From: Rhodococcus sp. 14-2470-1b
Lineage (GTDB): Bacteria; Actinomycetota; Actinomycetes; Mycobacteriales; Mycobacteriaceae
Reading direction: 5' to 3'
Assembly: GCF_002259415.1 (NCBI RefSeq)
Contig: NZ_NPFY01000019.1
Span: 62,001 to 126,000, forward strand
DNA length: 64,000 bases
Numbering within the stretch: the stretch's first letter is position 1; each line of letters begins with the position of its first letter. Of the stretch, positions 42,065-49,798 are shown piece after piece. A model generated the notes under the pieces. That model was not told the DNA's origin. It ran no database searches and saw only the letters and a program-made list of their open reading frames with translations. A program made the translations under genes and the position numbers.

Positions 42065-42829
42065 TTACTGCGGGTCCGGGAAGACGGCCTTCCTCTTCTG
42101 GAGGAAGGCCGTCGCACCCTCGATCATGTCGGGGCTGCCTACCGCCTGGTTGAGCATGCCGAGTCCCGTCGAGAACGAGTCGCGTGCTGCGTTCCACCAC
42201 ACGTTGGAACTGATTTTCGTGATCTCGAGGTAGCGGGGGCTCAACGCAGAAATCTCGTCGCACCATCCCCGGACCGTCTCCTCCAGCTTGTCGTCGTCGA
42301 CCACCTCGTTGATCAGACCCAGATCCAACGCCTGCTGTGCGGAATAGCGTCGGCAGAGCATCGCCATCTCCTTGGCGCGCTTCTCGCCGATCTGAACGCC
42401 CATCACGTTCGTGGCTCCAGTGACCGGGGAGCTTCCGACGCGCGGGCCGGTCTGGCCGAAGGTTGCCGAGCGGGCAGCAACAGCCAGGTCGCACGCAACG
42501 ATCAGCTCGTTCCCACCGCCTGCGGCGGCGCCGTTGACGGCGGCGATCACCGGCCGTGGGCAGTTGCGGATGGAGTCGAACAGACGCAACGAGCCCCGGT
42601 ACAGCCTGCGCATCTCCTTCGGCGTCGGCTCGCTGAGCTTGGCCAATGACCCGCCCGCGCAGAAGCTGCCTCCCGATCCGGTGATGACGACCGAGCGATA
42701 GCCGGAGGCGTCGTCGAGTGCGTCGGCAATCGCGGCCGACATCTCGGGGTCGAATGCATTGCGCCGCTCGGGCCTGTTGAGGCGGATCCAGAGCGTGGCC
42801 GGTGTACTTTCGATGATTACGTCAGGCAT
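42065..42829 (-). CDS. Crotonase family protein, BadI/MenB-like
   Basis: A 254-aa crotonase. The oxyanion-hole segments are GSFCAGGSLAKL and GAAAGGGNELIVACDLAVA. The region FGQTGPRVGSSPVTGATNVM followed by GEKRAKEMAMLCRRYSAQQA is the signature of naphthoate synthase MenB and 2-ketocyclohexanecarboxyl-CoA hydrolase BadI rather than plain enoyl-CoA hydratase. BadI opens a cyclohexanone ring by hydrolytic C-C cleavage (retro-Dieckmann), which would fit an alicyclic substrate. It stands alone, diverging from the FadR-type regulator gene. Ring cleavage is inference. Confidence 0.85.
   Translation of the reverse strand: MPDVIIESTPATLWIRLNRPERRNAFDPEMSAAIADALDDASGYRSVVITGSGGSFCAGGSLAKLSEPTPKEMRRLYRGSLRLFDSIRNCPRPVIAAVNGAAAGGGNELIVACDLAVAARSATFGQTGPRVGSSPVTGATNVMGVQIGEKRAKEMAMLCRRYSAQQALDLGLINEVVDDDKLEETVRGWCDEISALSPRYLEITKISSNVWWNAARDSFSTGLGMLNQAVGSPDMIEGATAFLQKRKAVFPDPQ
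42083..42113. terminator. Terminator hairpin inside the 3' end of the crotonase gene
   Basis: GACGGCCTTCCT (42083-42094) pairs perfectly with AGGAAGGCCGTC (42102-42113), 12 bp or 13 with the flanking C-G, loop about 5-7 bases. It lies 22 bp after the binding-protein stop, so it can end that transcript, yet it is also coding sequence for the last residues (AFLQKRKAV) of the convergent crotonase. Confidence 0.7.
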
Positions 42830-42923
42830 GAACGTTCCTGTTCGTCGGCGTGGGGGTTGAAGAAGTTGTAAAGCGGGGAACTGCGGTTTCGCGGTCGAAG
42901 ACCAGCTCGGGCTTTATTGTTAT

Positions 42924-42940
42924 AATCAATCGCCTTGATT
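42924..42940. promoter_or_regulatory. Inverted repeat in the crotonase/FadR intergenic region
   Basis: AATCAA-TCGCC-TTGATT is a perfect inverted repeat (6-bp arms, 5-bp spacer) between the divergent crotonase and FadR-type genes. It overlaps TATAATC (42921-42927), a possible -10 box, and so is well placed for autoregulation. Confidence 0.5.
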
Positions 42941-42995
42941 TACGGGGCGTCCGCGGGCAGCGTTGTCGTCCGCGCGAAGCTGGGAGGACACACTC

Positions 42996-43733
42996 ATGAC
43001 CGTGACCAATCGCGCTCCCAAGGCGGCGATGGTAATCGCTCAACAGATCATCCGTGACACCTTGCGGCAAGGCCTTACGGTGGGCAACCTTCTTCCGCCC
43101 GAGAAGGCGATGCTCGAGAAGTATCAGATCGGTCGCGGAACGCTCCGTGAGGCGCTTCGCCTGCTCGAATTCCAAGGAGTCATCGCGCTCAAGCCGGGCC
43201 CCAAAGGCGGACCAGTTCTGCTCGACCCCGACGCCTCGCATCTGGCCAGCACTGTCATCCTGCTCATGCAGCTCAAGAACGCGCCTTTCAAGGCCATCGC
43301 GGAAGCGCGCGTAGCGATGGAGCCGATGATCAGCAGGTTGGCCGCCGAACGGATCTCCGACGAGTCTCTCGTTCAACTCAACGGCACCATCGAAGCGATG
43401 CGCGATTCCCTCGACGACCAGTACATCTTCCTCGAGGCCAACAAGCAGTTCCACGACATCATCGCGTGGTCGTCGGGTAACCCGCTGTTCGGTTATCTCG
43501 TCGACTCGCTGCTCGGCATCATGGACGGCACGATTATCGGCATCGACTACCCGGCGCCTCGTCGCGCCGCGATCCTGACAGCTCATCAATCGATCTACGA
43601 CTCTCTGCTCGTACGGGACCCGGAACTGTCGCAGGACCGAATGGCTCAGCACATCAACGAGTACGTTCGCTACGCCGAGCGGAAGTTCCCGGGTGTGATG
43701 AGTTCTGTCATTCAGTGGGATCGGGCTCTGTAG
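42996..43733 (+). CDS. FadR subfamily GntR transcriptional regulator
   Basis: A 245-aa regulator. The winged helix reads LLPPEKAMLEKYQIGRGTLREAL with wing FQGVIALKPGPKGGPVL; the C-terminal all-helical FCD effector domain includes EANKQFHDIIAWSSGNPLF and LTAHQSIYDSLLVRDPE, where the His residues may bind a metal. FadR-type proteins usually sense small carboxylates or acyl-CoAs. GGGAGGA lies 8 bases before ATG 42996. It is flanked by an inverted repeat upstream and a strong hairpin downstream. It is a candidate master regulator of the island. Confidence 0.87.
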   Translation: MTVTNRAPKAAMVIAQQIIRDTLRQGLTVGNLLPPEKAMLEKYQIGRGTLREALRLLEFQGVIALKPGPKGGPVLLDPDASHLASTVILLMQLKNAPFKAIAEARVAMEPMISRLAAERISDESLVQLNGTIEAMRDSLDDQYIFLEANKQFHDIIAWSSGNPLFGYLVDSLLGIMDGTIIGIDYPAPRRAAILTAHQSIYDSLLVRDPELSQDRMAQHINEYVRYAERKFPGVMSSVIQWDRAL

Positions 43734-43740
43734 GCGCTTC

Positions 43741-43792
43741 GCGCATGTGAGCGGAAATACATAGTCCGCTGTGTATTTCCGTTCACATGCGC
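43741..43792. terminator. Bidirectional terminator, 22-bp stem
   Basis: Positions 43741-43762 pair with 43771-43792 over 22 bp with two G-U pairs, loop of 8 bases. It separates the convergent FadR-type gene (+) and ferredoxin gene (-), 7 bp after the regulator stop. Confidence 0.8.
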
Positions 43793-43801
43793 CGTAGGCG
43801 C

Positions 43802-43993
43802 CTAACTGACGCTGATGGCCCGTTCCGGGCAACTGTCCGCGCCTGCCCTGGCCTCCCCGACGTGGTCGGGCGTCTGTCCTTCGGGCAGCACATAGGCATG
43901 TCCATCCTCGTCGCGCAGGGCAAAGACCTGCGGCGACGTCATCTGGCACAGTCCGTGCCCCTGGCACTGGAACTCGTCGACCGATACGTTCAC
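43802..43993 (-). CDS. P450-associated ferredoxin with CxxHxxC cluster motif
   Basis: A 63-aa single-cluster ferredoxin. The motif CQGHGLC (Cys10, His13, Cys16) and CPERAI (Cys55) give three Cys and a His in place of the fourth ligand, as in small [3Fe-4S] or His-ligated ferredoxins that serve actinobacterial P450s. I chose GTG at 43993, four bases after AAGGAGG; longer upstream starts would add an unrelated tail. It diverges from the P450-reductase operon at 44156 and probably shuttles electrons from that reductase to one or both P450s. Confidence 0.87.
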   Translation of the reverse strand: MNVSVDEFQCQGHGLCQMTSPQVFALRDEDGHAYVLPEGQTPDHVGEARAGADSCPERAISVS

Positions 43994-44064
43994 GACTCCT
44001 CCTTCGAAGCGCTCTTTGTTTACAGCCATTCCAGTGACTTGAACTATAAGCTGGTCACTGTTGT

Positions 44065-44079
44065 GATGTTGACAACATC
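44065..44079. promoter_or_regulatory. Perfect palindrome GATGTTGACAACATC
   Basis: A perfect 15-bp palindrome (7-bp arms round a central A) in the divergent ferredoxin/P450 region, containing TTGACA (44069-44074), a -35-like hexamer for the plus strand. A TTGTGA-8 or 9 bp-TTGACA layout recurs at the other P450 locus (51051-51065). Just downstream, TAGTATAACC (44086-44095) could hold a -10 box, though the spacing from TTGACA is short. Confidence 0.5.
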
Positions 44080-44155
44080 GTAATCTAGTATAACCATTAT
44101 CAGAACAAGGCCCGAATGGTTGCGCCAGATTTCGCTCGCAGGAGGAAACACAGAC

Positions 44156-45433
44156 ATGACGGAAAGCGGCCGTTGCCCGGTCATCCACTTCGACCACAAT
44201 TCGCAGGAGCACTCCGCGGATCCCGTCGGCTCCTACCGAAAGCTACGTAACGCCGAGAAGCGCGGTTGGTCCGAAGCACATGGCGGTTACTGGGTTCTGT
44301 CCGATTACGACGCCGTATTCGACGCTTCCCGCGACGACGACACGTTCTCCTCGGCGCGTAACGAGTACGGCGGCGAGGGCTTGTCGGTTGTCATCCCCAA
44401 GACGCCCATGCACTTTCACATCCCGATCGAGCTGGATCCCCCGGAGTTCCGCAAGTACCGCAAGATCGTCAACCCCATCACCTCGCCAGCTGCCGTCGAG
44501 AAGATGAAGGATCTGGTCGAGCACCACACCACCGCCTTCATCGACAGCGTCATCGAGGCGGGCGAATGCGATTTCACCTCGGTCATCGGCGTTCCGGCCA
44601 TCGTCACCGTCGACTGGCTCGGCCTCGGCATCGAAGACTGGAAGACTTATGCCGCAGCCCATCACGAGGCACTCGCCGGGGTGCCGGGGACTCCGCACTA
44701 CGAGCACGCGATGAAGGTCGACTTCCCGTATCTGTCCGCGAAGATGCGCTCGGTCATCGCCGACCGACGTGAGAACCCCGTCGACGATGTCATCAGCTAC
44801 CTCGTGCAGCAGGAGGTAGACGGCCGCGTCCTCGACGATTTCGAGGTTTTCGCGATGGTCGAGTTGTTGGTCGCGGGCGGCACGGGGACGACGGCTTCAC
44901 TGGTCAGCCAGACCCTCGTCTGGCTTGCCGACCACACCGACGTGAGGCAGCGGCTCATCGACGACCCGTCGCTCATGGACCACGCCGTCGAAGAATTCCT
45001 ACGGTTCTTCTCGCCGACGCAGGCGCTCGCCCGGACGGTCACCGACGACGTCGAATTCAAGGGATGCCCGATGAAGAAGGGCGACCGTGTCCTTCTGTCG
45101 TGGGCGTCGGCGAACCGAGACGAAGAGCTGTTCGAGAACCCCGACGAGATCGACATCGATCGCTGGCCCAACCGCCACACCGCATTCGGAATCGGGGTGC
45201 ACCGTTGCTCCGGTTCGCACCTGGGTCGTTTGATGGCCAAGACGCTGTTGACGCAGATCCTCGACCGCATGCCGGATTACACGATCGAGCGCGACAAGCT
45301 GGAGCGTTACCCGCACCAGGGCACAAACATGGGCTGGCAGCGGATCCCGGCCCACTTCACCCCGGGGAAGCGGGTGCTGGCCGAGGGCGAGGCTCTTGCC
45401 GCCGCCACCGCACCCGCAGCCCCGATGTACTGA
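44156..45433 (+). CDS. Cytochrome P450
   Basis: A 425-aa soluble bacterial P450. The haem loop is FGIGVHRCSGSHLG (Cys351), the K-helix ExxR is EEFLRFF, and the I-helix reads LVAGGTGTTASLVS. The acidic residue that normally precedes the I-helix Thr (GGxDT) is Gly here, which is unusual and shared with the P450 at 49795. AGGAGG lies 10 bases before ATG 44156. A 1-bp overlap links it to the ferredoxin reductase, and the ferredoxin is divergent, giving a complete three-component system for hydroxylation of the pathway substrate. Confidence 0.92.
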   Translation: MTESGRCPVIHFDHNSQEHSADPVGSYRKLRNAEKRGWSEAHGGYWVLSDYDAVFDASRDDDTFSSARNEYGGEGLSVVIPKTPMHFHIPIELDPPEFRKYRKIVNPITSPAAVEKMKDLVEHHTTAFIDSVIEAGECDFTSVIGVPAIVTVDWLGLGIEDWKTYAAAHHEALAGVPGTPHYEHAMKVDFPYLSAKMRSVIADRRENPVDDVISYLVQQEVDGRVLDDFEVFAMVELLVAGGTGTTASLVSQTLVWLADHTDVRQRLIDDPSLMDHAVEEFLRFFSPTQALARTVTDDVEFKGCPMKKGDRVLLSWASANRDEELFENPDEIDIDRWPNRHTAFGIGVHRCSGSHLGRLMAKTLLTQILDRMPDYTIERDKLERYPHQGTNMGWQRIPAHFTPGKRVLAEGEALAAATAPAAPMY

Positions 45434-46587
45434 TGAGGGTCGTCATCGTCGGCGGTGGTCTCGCCGGAGCGCGGTCCTGTGAAACGTTGCGAGCACGCGG
45501 TTTCGAAGGGGAGATCGTGCTTCTTGCTGCCGAGAAGCACCTACCGTACGACCGGCCCCCGCTCACCAAGGCTGCGTTGAAGGGCGAGTTGAACACCCAG
45601 TTGCGCACCGACTACGACGCTTTGAGTATCGATGTCCGCACCGCCACTGCCGCAACAGGACTCGACACTTCGGCCAGGAAAGTCCACACGGCAGGCGGAC
45701 CGGTCGAGTACGACGCGTTGATCATTGCGACGGGCGCCGCACCCATCCGGCTGCCGGGAACCGACCGTCAGTTGGCTGTGCGTACCGTCGACGATTCCTA
45801 CGCGCTCCGCGAAAAGCTGGTTCCGGGAACGAAAGTCGTTCTCGTCGGCGCAAGTTGGATCGGCGCGGAGGTCGCGACGGCGGCTCTGGCTGCCGGCGCC
45901 GAGGTCACGTGTATCGAATTCGGTCCCGCGCCAATCGGAAACGCACTGGGTGAGGAGGTCGGCAAGCGGTTCGTCGACTGGTGGTCGGAGGTGGACCTGC
46001 GTCTCGGCGTCGGCGTTCGCGAAGTCACCGACACCGGCGTCTCGCTGACCACCGGTGAGGAGATCCCCGCCGATGTCGTCGTCGCAGGAGTCGGCGTCAG
46101 GCCTGACGTGGCGTGGTTGGAGGGATCGGGATTGGAAATCGAACGCGGGATTGTCGTCGACGAGAACCTGCGAACGTCTGATCCTCACGTGTTCGCAGTC
46201 GGTGACGTCGCGGTGCGCTGGTCTCCGCGCTCGAGCCAGCCTCTGCTCGTGGAACATTGGGACGACGCAAGAACCGGTCCGGACGCGATCGCCCAGACCC
46301 TGACTGGCGGCGAACCCGTAGCCCACGATCCTGTCCCGTACTTCTGGAGTGATCAATTCGGTCACAAGCTCCAGTACGTCGGCCACCACGCAGCCACCGA
46401 CACCGTTGTCGTTCGTGACGGCGTGGACGGCAAGTGGGCTGTGGCGTGGATCGACGAAGCAGGCTTGCTCACAGCACATCTCAGTATCGACACGCCCAAG
46501 CTCATGATCGGCGCACGCGCCGCTATCGCAGCATGTTCTCGACCCGACGCGGCAGCACTACGCGATATCACCCAACCGCTCAGCTAA
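45433..46587 (+). CDS. Ferredoxin reductase (FAD/NAD-dependent, class I P450 type)
   Basis: A 384-aa oxidoreductase that passes electrons from NAD(P)H to the ferredoxin. It has an FAD Rossmann motif at the N-terminus (VVIVGGGLAGARS), DRPPLTKAAL, a second nucleotide-binding motif VVLVGASWIGAEVA and the C-terminal FAD motif HVFAVGDVAVRW, as in putidaredoxin/rhodocoxin reductases. The start overlaps the P450 stop as TGATG. The family usually has about 400 aa, so it is complete. Confidence 0.9.
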   Translation: MRVVIVGGGLAGARSCETLRARGFEGEIVLLAAEKHLPYDRPPLTKAALKGELNTQLRTDYDALSIDVRTATAATGLDTSARKVHTAGGPVEYDALIIATGAAPIRLPGTDRQLAVRTVDDSYALREKLVPGTKVVLVGASWIGAEVATAALAAGAEVTCIEFGPAPIGNALGEEVGKRFVDWWSEVDLRLGVGVREVTDTGVSLTTGEEIPADVVVAGVGVRPDVAWLEGSGLEIERGIVVDENLRTSDPHVFAVGDVAVRWSPRSSQPLLVEHWDDARTGPDAIAQTLTGGEPVAHDPVPYFWSDQFGHKLQYVGHHAATDTVVVRDGVDGKWAVAWIDEAGLLTAHLSIDTPKLMIGARAAIAACSRPDAAALRDITQPLS

Positions 46588-46619
46588 ATCCGTTAGGCAA
46601 CAACAGGAGTGATGTACCG

Positions 46620-48077
46620 ATGACCGCTACAGTCCCCACCACACTCAAGAGTTACGACAAACTGTTCATCGGAGGAAAGTGGGTCGAGCCGTCCAGCGAC
46701 GAAGTGATCGAAGTCGTCTCCCCGATCACCGAGGAATTGCTCGCGACCGTTCCCGAAGCGCAGCCAGCCGACATCGACAAAGCCGTCGCTGCCGCACGGA
46801 AGGCGTTCGACGAAGGCCCATGGCCGCGTCTCACCGCCGCCGAACGGTCGAAGTACCTCATCCGTATCCAAGAAGAGGTGGAGAAGCGATTCGACGCCAT
46901 GGCGACAGCTTTCACCGCCGAGATCGGCGCACCGGCGGGCGCGAGCGTCGCATTCCACAACAACGCACTCAAGATGTGGGGCGACGCCTCCACCCTTCAC
47001 GAACGATTCGAATTCGAAGAAGAGCGCAGCTGGCCCGAAGGCCACGGCAAGCTCGTCCGCGAGCCCATCGGCGTCGTCGCGACGATCATCCCGTGGAACG
47101 GCCCGGTCGCCACGGCCTCGCTGAAGATCGCGCCTGCACTCGCCGCCGGTTGCACGGTCGTGCTCAAGCCTGCACCCGAAGGCCCGGTCAGTACCATGCT
47201 GCTCGCCGAAGCACTCGAAGCAGCCGGTCTGCCCGAGGGCGTCATCTCCCTGCTGCCAGGTGGCCGTGAGACCGGTGAATATCTGGTGCGGCACAAAGAC
47301 GTCGACAAGATTTCGTTCACCGGATCGACCATCGCCGGACGCAAGATCATGAGTATCTGCGGTGAGCGCATCGCACGGGTCACGCTGGAACTGGGCGGAA
47401 AATCTGCAGGCATCATCGCCGACGACATCGCCCTCGACAAGGTGTTCCCCGGCCTTGCGTTCGCAGGTATCGGCCACAGCGGTCAGGTCTGCGCGGCCAT
47501 CACCCGCATCGTCGTCCCGCGTCACCGTCAGGACGAGGTGGTGGAGACCGTCAAGGCGATCTTCGAATCGGTGTCCGTGGGCGATCCACGTGAGGACGGC
47601 ACCGTGATCGGACCGCTCGCCGCCGAGCGACAGCGCACCCGCGTACTCGACTACATCGAGGTCGGCAAGGCCGAGGGCGCCAGGCTCGTGACCGGTGGTG
47701 GACGCCCGGCCGGGTTGGACAAGGGCTGGTACGTCGAGCCGACGCTCTTCGCCGACGTCACCAACGACATGCGCATCGCACAAGAAGAAATCTTCGGTCC
47801 GGTCGTCGTGGTGATCCCGTTCGACGATGTCGAGGAGGCCATCGCCATCGCCAACGATTCCGATTACGGACTCTCCGGAGCCGTGTACGCCGAGGATACT
47901 GCGCTCGCGGAGAGCATCGCCCGACGCGTCCGCACGGGACAGATCTCGATCAACGGCTGGGACATGTGCGTCACGCAGCCTTTCGGTGGATACAAGCAGT
48001 CCGGCCTGGGGCGTGAAGGCAACGTCGAAGGCCTTAGTTCGTTCCTCGAGACCAAGCTGATTCAGTTCGCGAACTAG
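46620..48077 (+). CDS. Aldehyde dehydrogenase
   Basis: A 485-aa aldehyde dehydrogenase with Glu in TLELGGKSAG, Cys in GHSGQVCAAITR, FTGSTIAG and QPFGGYKQSGLGREGN. All catalytic residues are present. It is the last gene of the P450-reductase operon and would oxidise an aldehyde formed after terminal hydroxylation, or a product of ring opening, to the acid. An AGGAG lies about 12 bases upstream of the ATG. A strong hairpin follows. Confidence 0.9.
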   Translation: MTATVPTTLKSYDKLFIGGKWVEPSSDEVIEVVSPITEELLATVPEAQPADIDKAVAAARKAFDEGPWPRLTAAERSKYLIRIQEEVEKRFDAMATAFTAEIGAPAGASVAFHNNALKMWGDASTLHERFEFEEERSWPEGHGKLVREPIGVVATIIPWNGPVATASLKIAPALAAGCTVVLKPAPEGPVSTMLLAEALEAAGLPEGVISLLPGGRETGEYLVRHKDVDKISFTGSTIAGRKIMSICGERIARVTLELGGKSAGIIADDIALDKVFPGLAFAGIGHSGQVCAAITRIVVPRHRQDEVVETVKAIFESVSVGDPREDGTVIGPLAAERQRTRVLDYIEVGKAEGARLVTGGGRPAGLDKGWYVEPTLFADVTNDMRIAQEEIFGPVVVVIPFDDVEEAIAIANDSDYGLSGAVYAEDTALAESIARRVRTGQISINGWDMCVTQPFGGYKQSGLGREGNVEGLSSFLETKLIQFAN

Positions 48078-48087
48078 CTTTTCCCAC

Positions 48088-48125
48088 GAAGAAGGGCCCC
48101 TCTTACGTAAGAGGGGCCCTTCTTC
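48088..48125. terminator. Bidirectional terminator, perfect 19-bp arms
   Basis: GAAGAAGGGCCCCTCTTAC and its exact reverse complement meet at 48106/48107 without spacer, so the hairpin tip opens at TTACGTAA. It lies 10 bp after the aldehyde dehydrogenase stop and 7 bp before the convergent SMP-30 stop, and ends with CTTCTTC, giving it a pyrimidine-rich tail on the plus strand. Confidence 0.85.
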
Positions 48126-48131
48126 TTCGGG

Positions 48132-49016
48132 TTACGCCGGTATGTCGACCCTGACCGAGAGTAGGCTCGCGTCCCGGGTGTCCTGGCGTGCGTGCTCCGA
48201 GGACGACGGTGCAGCGCAGGCAAACAGGGTCCTGCCGTCCTGCCCGCCGAGCATGCAGGCGAACACACCTGTCGGGAAGACTTTCTCTTCGACGATCTCC
48301 CCGCCTTCGATGACACGGATCAATCTCTGATGCAGGGCATCTGCAACCCAGATTGCACCTTCGGAGTCGAGGCTGATGCCGTCCGGTGCGACCTGTGCTG
48401 CGCTCATCGCGTCCTTGACCGTGGTGCGGGGAACCTCGGGACCGAACGCCGCCCAGGTGCGACGGTTCGACAAGCCACCATCGTCGGCGATGTCGAATGC
48501 GGTCAATCGGTTGCCCATGGACTCGGCGACGACCAGGGTGCGGTCCTTCGTGATGACGGATCCGTTGGGGAACAGTAGATCTCCCGCTGCTATGTCGGCG
48601 TCTCCGTTGAGAGCTACATGGATGAGTACTGCGGATTCGACGTACGACCTGCTGCGAAACTCGAATCCGAACGTGCTGATGTAGGCATGCCCGCGTTCGT
48701 CGACGACCATGTCGTTCAACTTGCCGGTGGCAAGGTGGGACACGTCGGCGTGGGTGACGAGCGTGCCGTCGTTCTCGCGTCGAAGCACGAGCCCGTCGAC
48801 CATGGAGACGATCAGCAGACGTCCGTCGGGCAGCCAACCGAGACCGGAGGGGCGATCGGTCAGATTCGCTTCGACGCGAACATCACCGTCGTCTCCGATC
48901 GAAAGTACCTCGTGGGCATAGAGATCCGAGATCCAGATCCGTCCGTCGTGCCAGCGCGGGCATTCCAGGAACGCTCTGTCGGTGACGACGGTGCTGATGT
49001 CGGTGGTGCTGGTCAT
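48132..49016 (-). CDS. SMP-30/gluconolactonase family lactonase
   Basis: A 294-aa six-bladed beta-propeller of the SMP-30/regucalcin group. Metal-ligand positions appear as Glu in FLECPRWHDGRIWISDLY, Asn in GKLNDMVVD or FPNGS, and Asp in APDGISLDSEGAIWVAD. Members hydrolyse sugar lactones and other lactones. It is 26 bp downstream of an SDR in the P450-SDR-lactonase unit and opposite the Baeyer-Villiger gene, so the natural substrate is probably the lactone that this monooxygenase forms. The start at 49016 has AAGGA upstream. Confidence 0.87.
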   Translation of the reverse strand: MTSTTDISTVVTDRAFLECPRWHDGRIWISDLYAHEVLSIGDDGDVRVEANLTDRPSGLGWLPDGRLLIVSMVDGLVLRRENDGTLVTHADVSHLATGKLNDMVVDERGHAYISTFGFEFRSRSYVESAVLIHVALNGDADIAAGDLLFPNGSVITKDRTLVVAESMGNRLTAFDIADDGGLSNRRTWAAFGPEVPRTTVKDAMSAAQVAPDGISLDSEGAIWVADALHQRLIRVIEGGEIVEEKVFPTGVFACMLGGQDGRTLFACAAPSSSEHARQDTRDASLLSVRVDIPA

Positions 49017-49042
49017 TGTTCCAATCCTTTGCGTGTCGATCT

Positions 49043-49798
49043 CTATGGTGTCAAAAATCCGCCGTCGACGGCGATGGTTTGTCCGGTGACGAACGAGGCT
49101 GCGTCCGAGCACAGCCACAGTGAGGTTCGAGCCACCTCGTCCGCTGTGCCGAGTCGGCCCAACGGGGTACGAGTCTTGGTGTCGGACTCTGCCGTTTCTC
49201 CGCGGCGTGCGCGCGCCTGCCGCAGCATCGGTGTGTCGATCGGACCAGGGCAGACCGTGTTGACGCGGATGCCGGCAGAGGCGTACTCGAGTGCCGCGGT
49301 GTTGCTCAGGCCCACGACTGCGTGTTTGGTTGCGGTGTATCCCGGTGAACCTGCCAGCGCTCGAAGAGAACGAACCGAACCGATATTGACGACGGAACCA
49401 CCGCGGTCGGCGTCGAGCATTGCTCTGATCTGGAATTTCATGCACAGCAGGACTGAAGTGAGATTGACCGTCAGCATCCGTGCGAACTCGGCCTCGTCGA
49501 CATCGACGATACGCAGACGATCGGGAGCAATGGCTGCATTGTTGACGGCGAAGTCGAGCCGGCCGAAGCTGCTGATGGTGGCGTCGACCATATCGTGAAT
49601 CTGCCCGGAGTCTGCGACGTCTACCTTGACGAACTCGGCTCGTGCACCAAGAAATTCGATCTCGTCAACCGTATTCTTCCCTGCAGTTTCATCGATGTCG
49701 GCGGCGACGACGTCTGCGCCCTCCCTCGCGAAGGCGAGGGCCGTGGCCTTGCCCATCCCTGCGCCTGCACCAGTGACCAGTGCGGTTCTACCCTTCAC
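49043..49798 (-). CDS. SDR family oxidoreductase
   Basis: A 251-aa SDR: TGAGAGMG, NNAA (VNNAAIAP), catalytic YTATK, and GQTIAVDGGFLTP. GTG at 49798 overlaps the P450 stop (GTGA) and gives the normal short N-terminus KGRTALVTG, so an earlier in-frame ATG is rejected. In this operon it most likely oxidises the alcohol produced by the P450 to the ketone used by the Baeyer-Villiger enzyme. Confidence 0.88.
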   Translation of the reverse strand: MKGRTALVTGAGAGMGKATALAFAREGADVVAADIDETAGKNTVDEIEFLGARAEFVKVDVADSGQIHDMVDATISSFGRLDFAVNNAAIAPDRLRIVDVDEAEFARMLTVNLTSVLLCMKFQIRAMLDADRGGSVVNIGSVRSLRALAGSPGYTATKHAVVGLSNTAALEYASAGIRVNTVCPGPIDTPMLRQARARRGETAESDTKTRTPLGRLGTADEVARTSLWLCSDAASFVTGQTIAVDGGFLTP

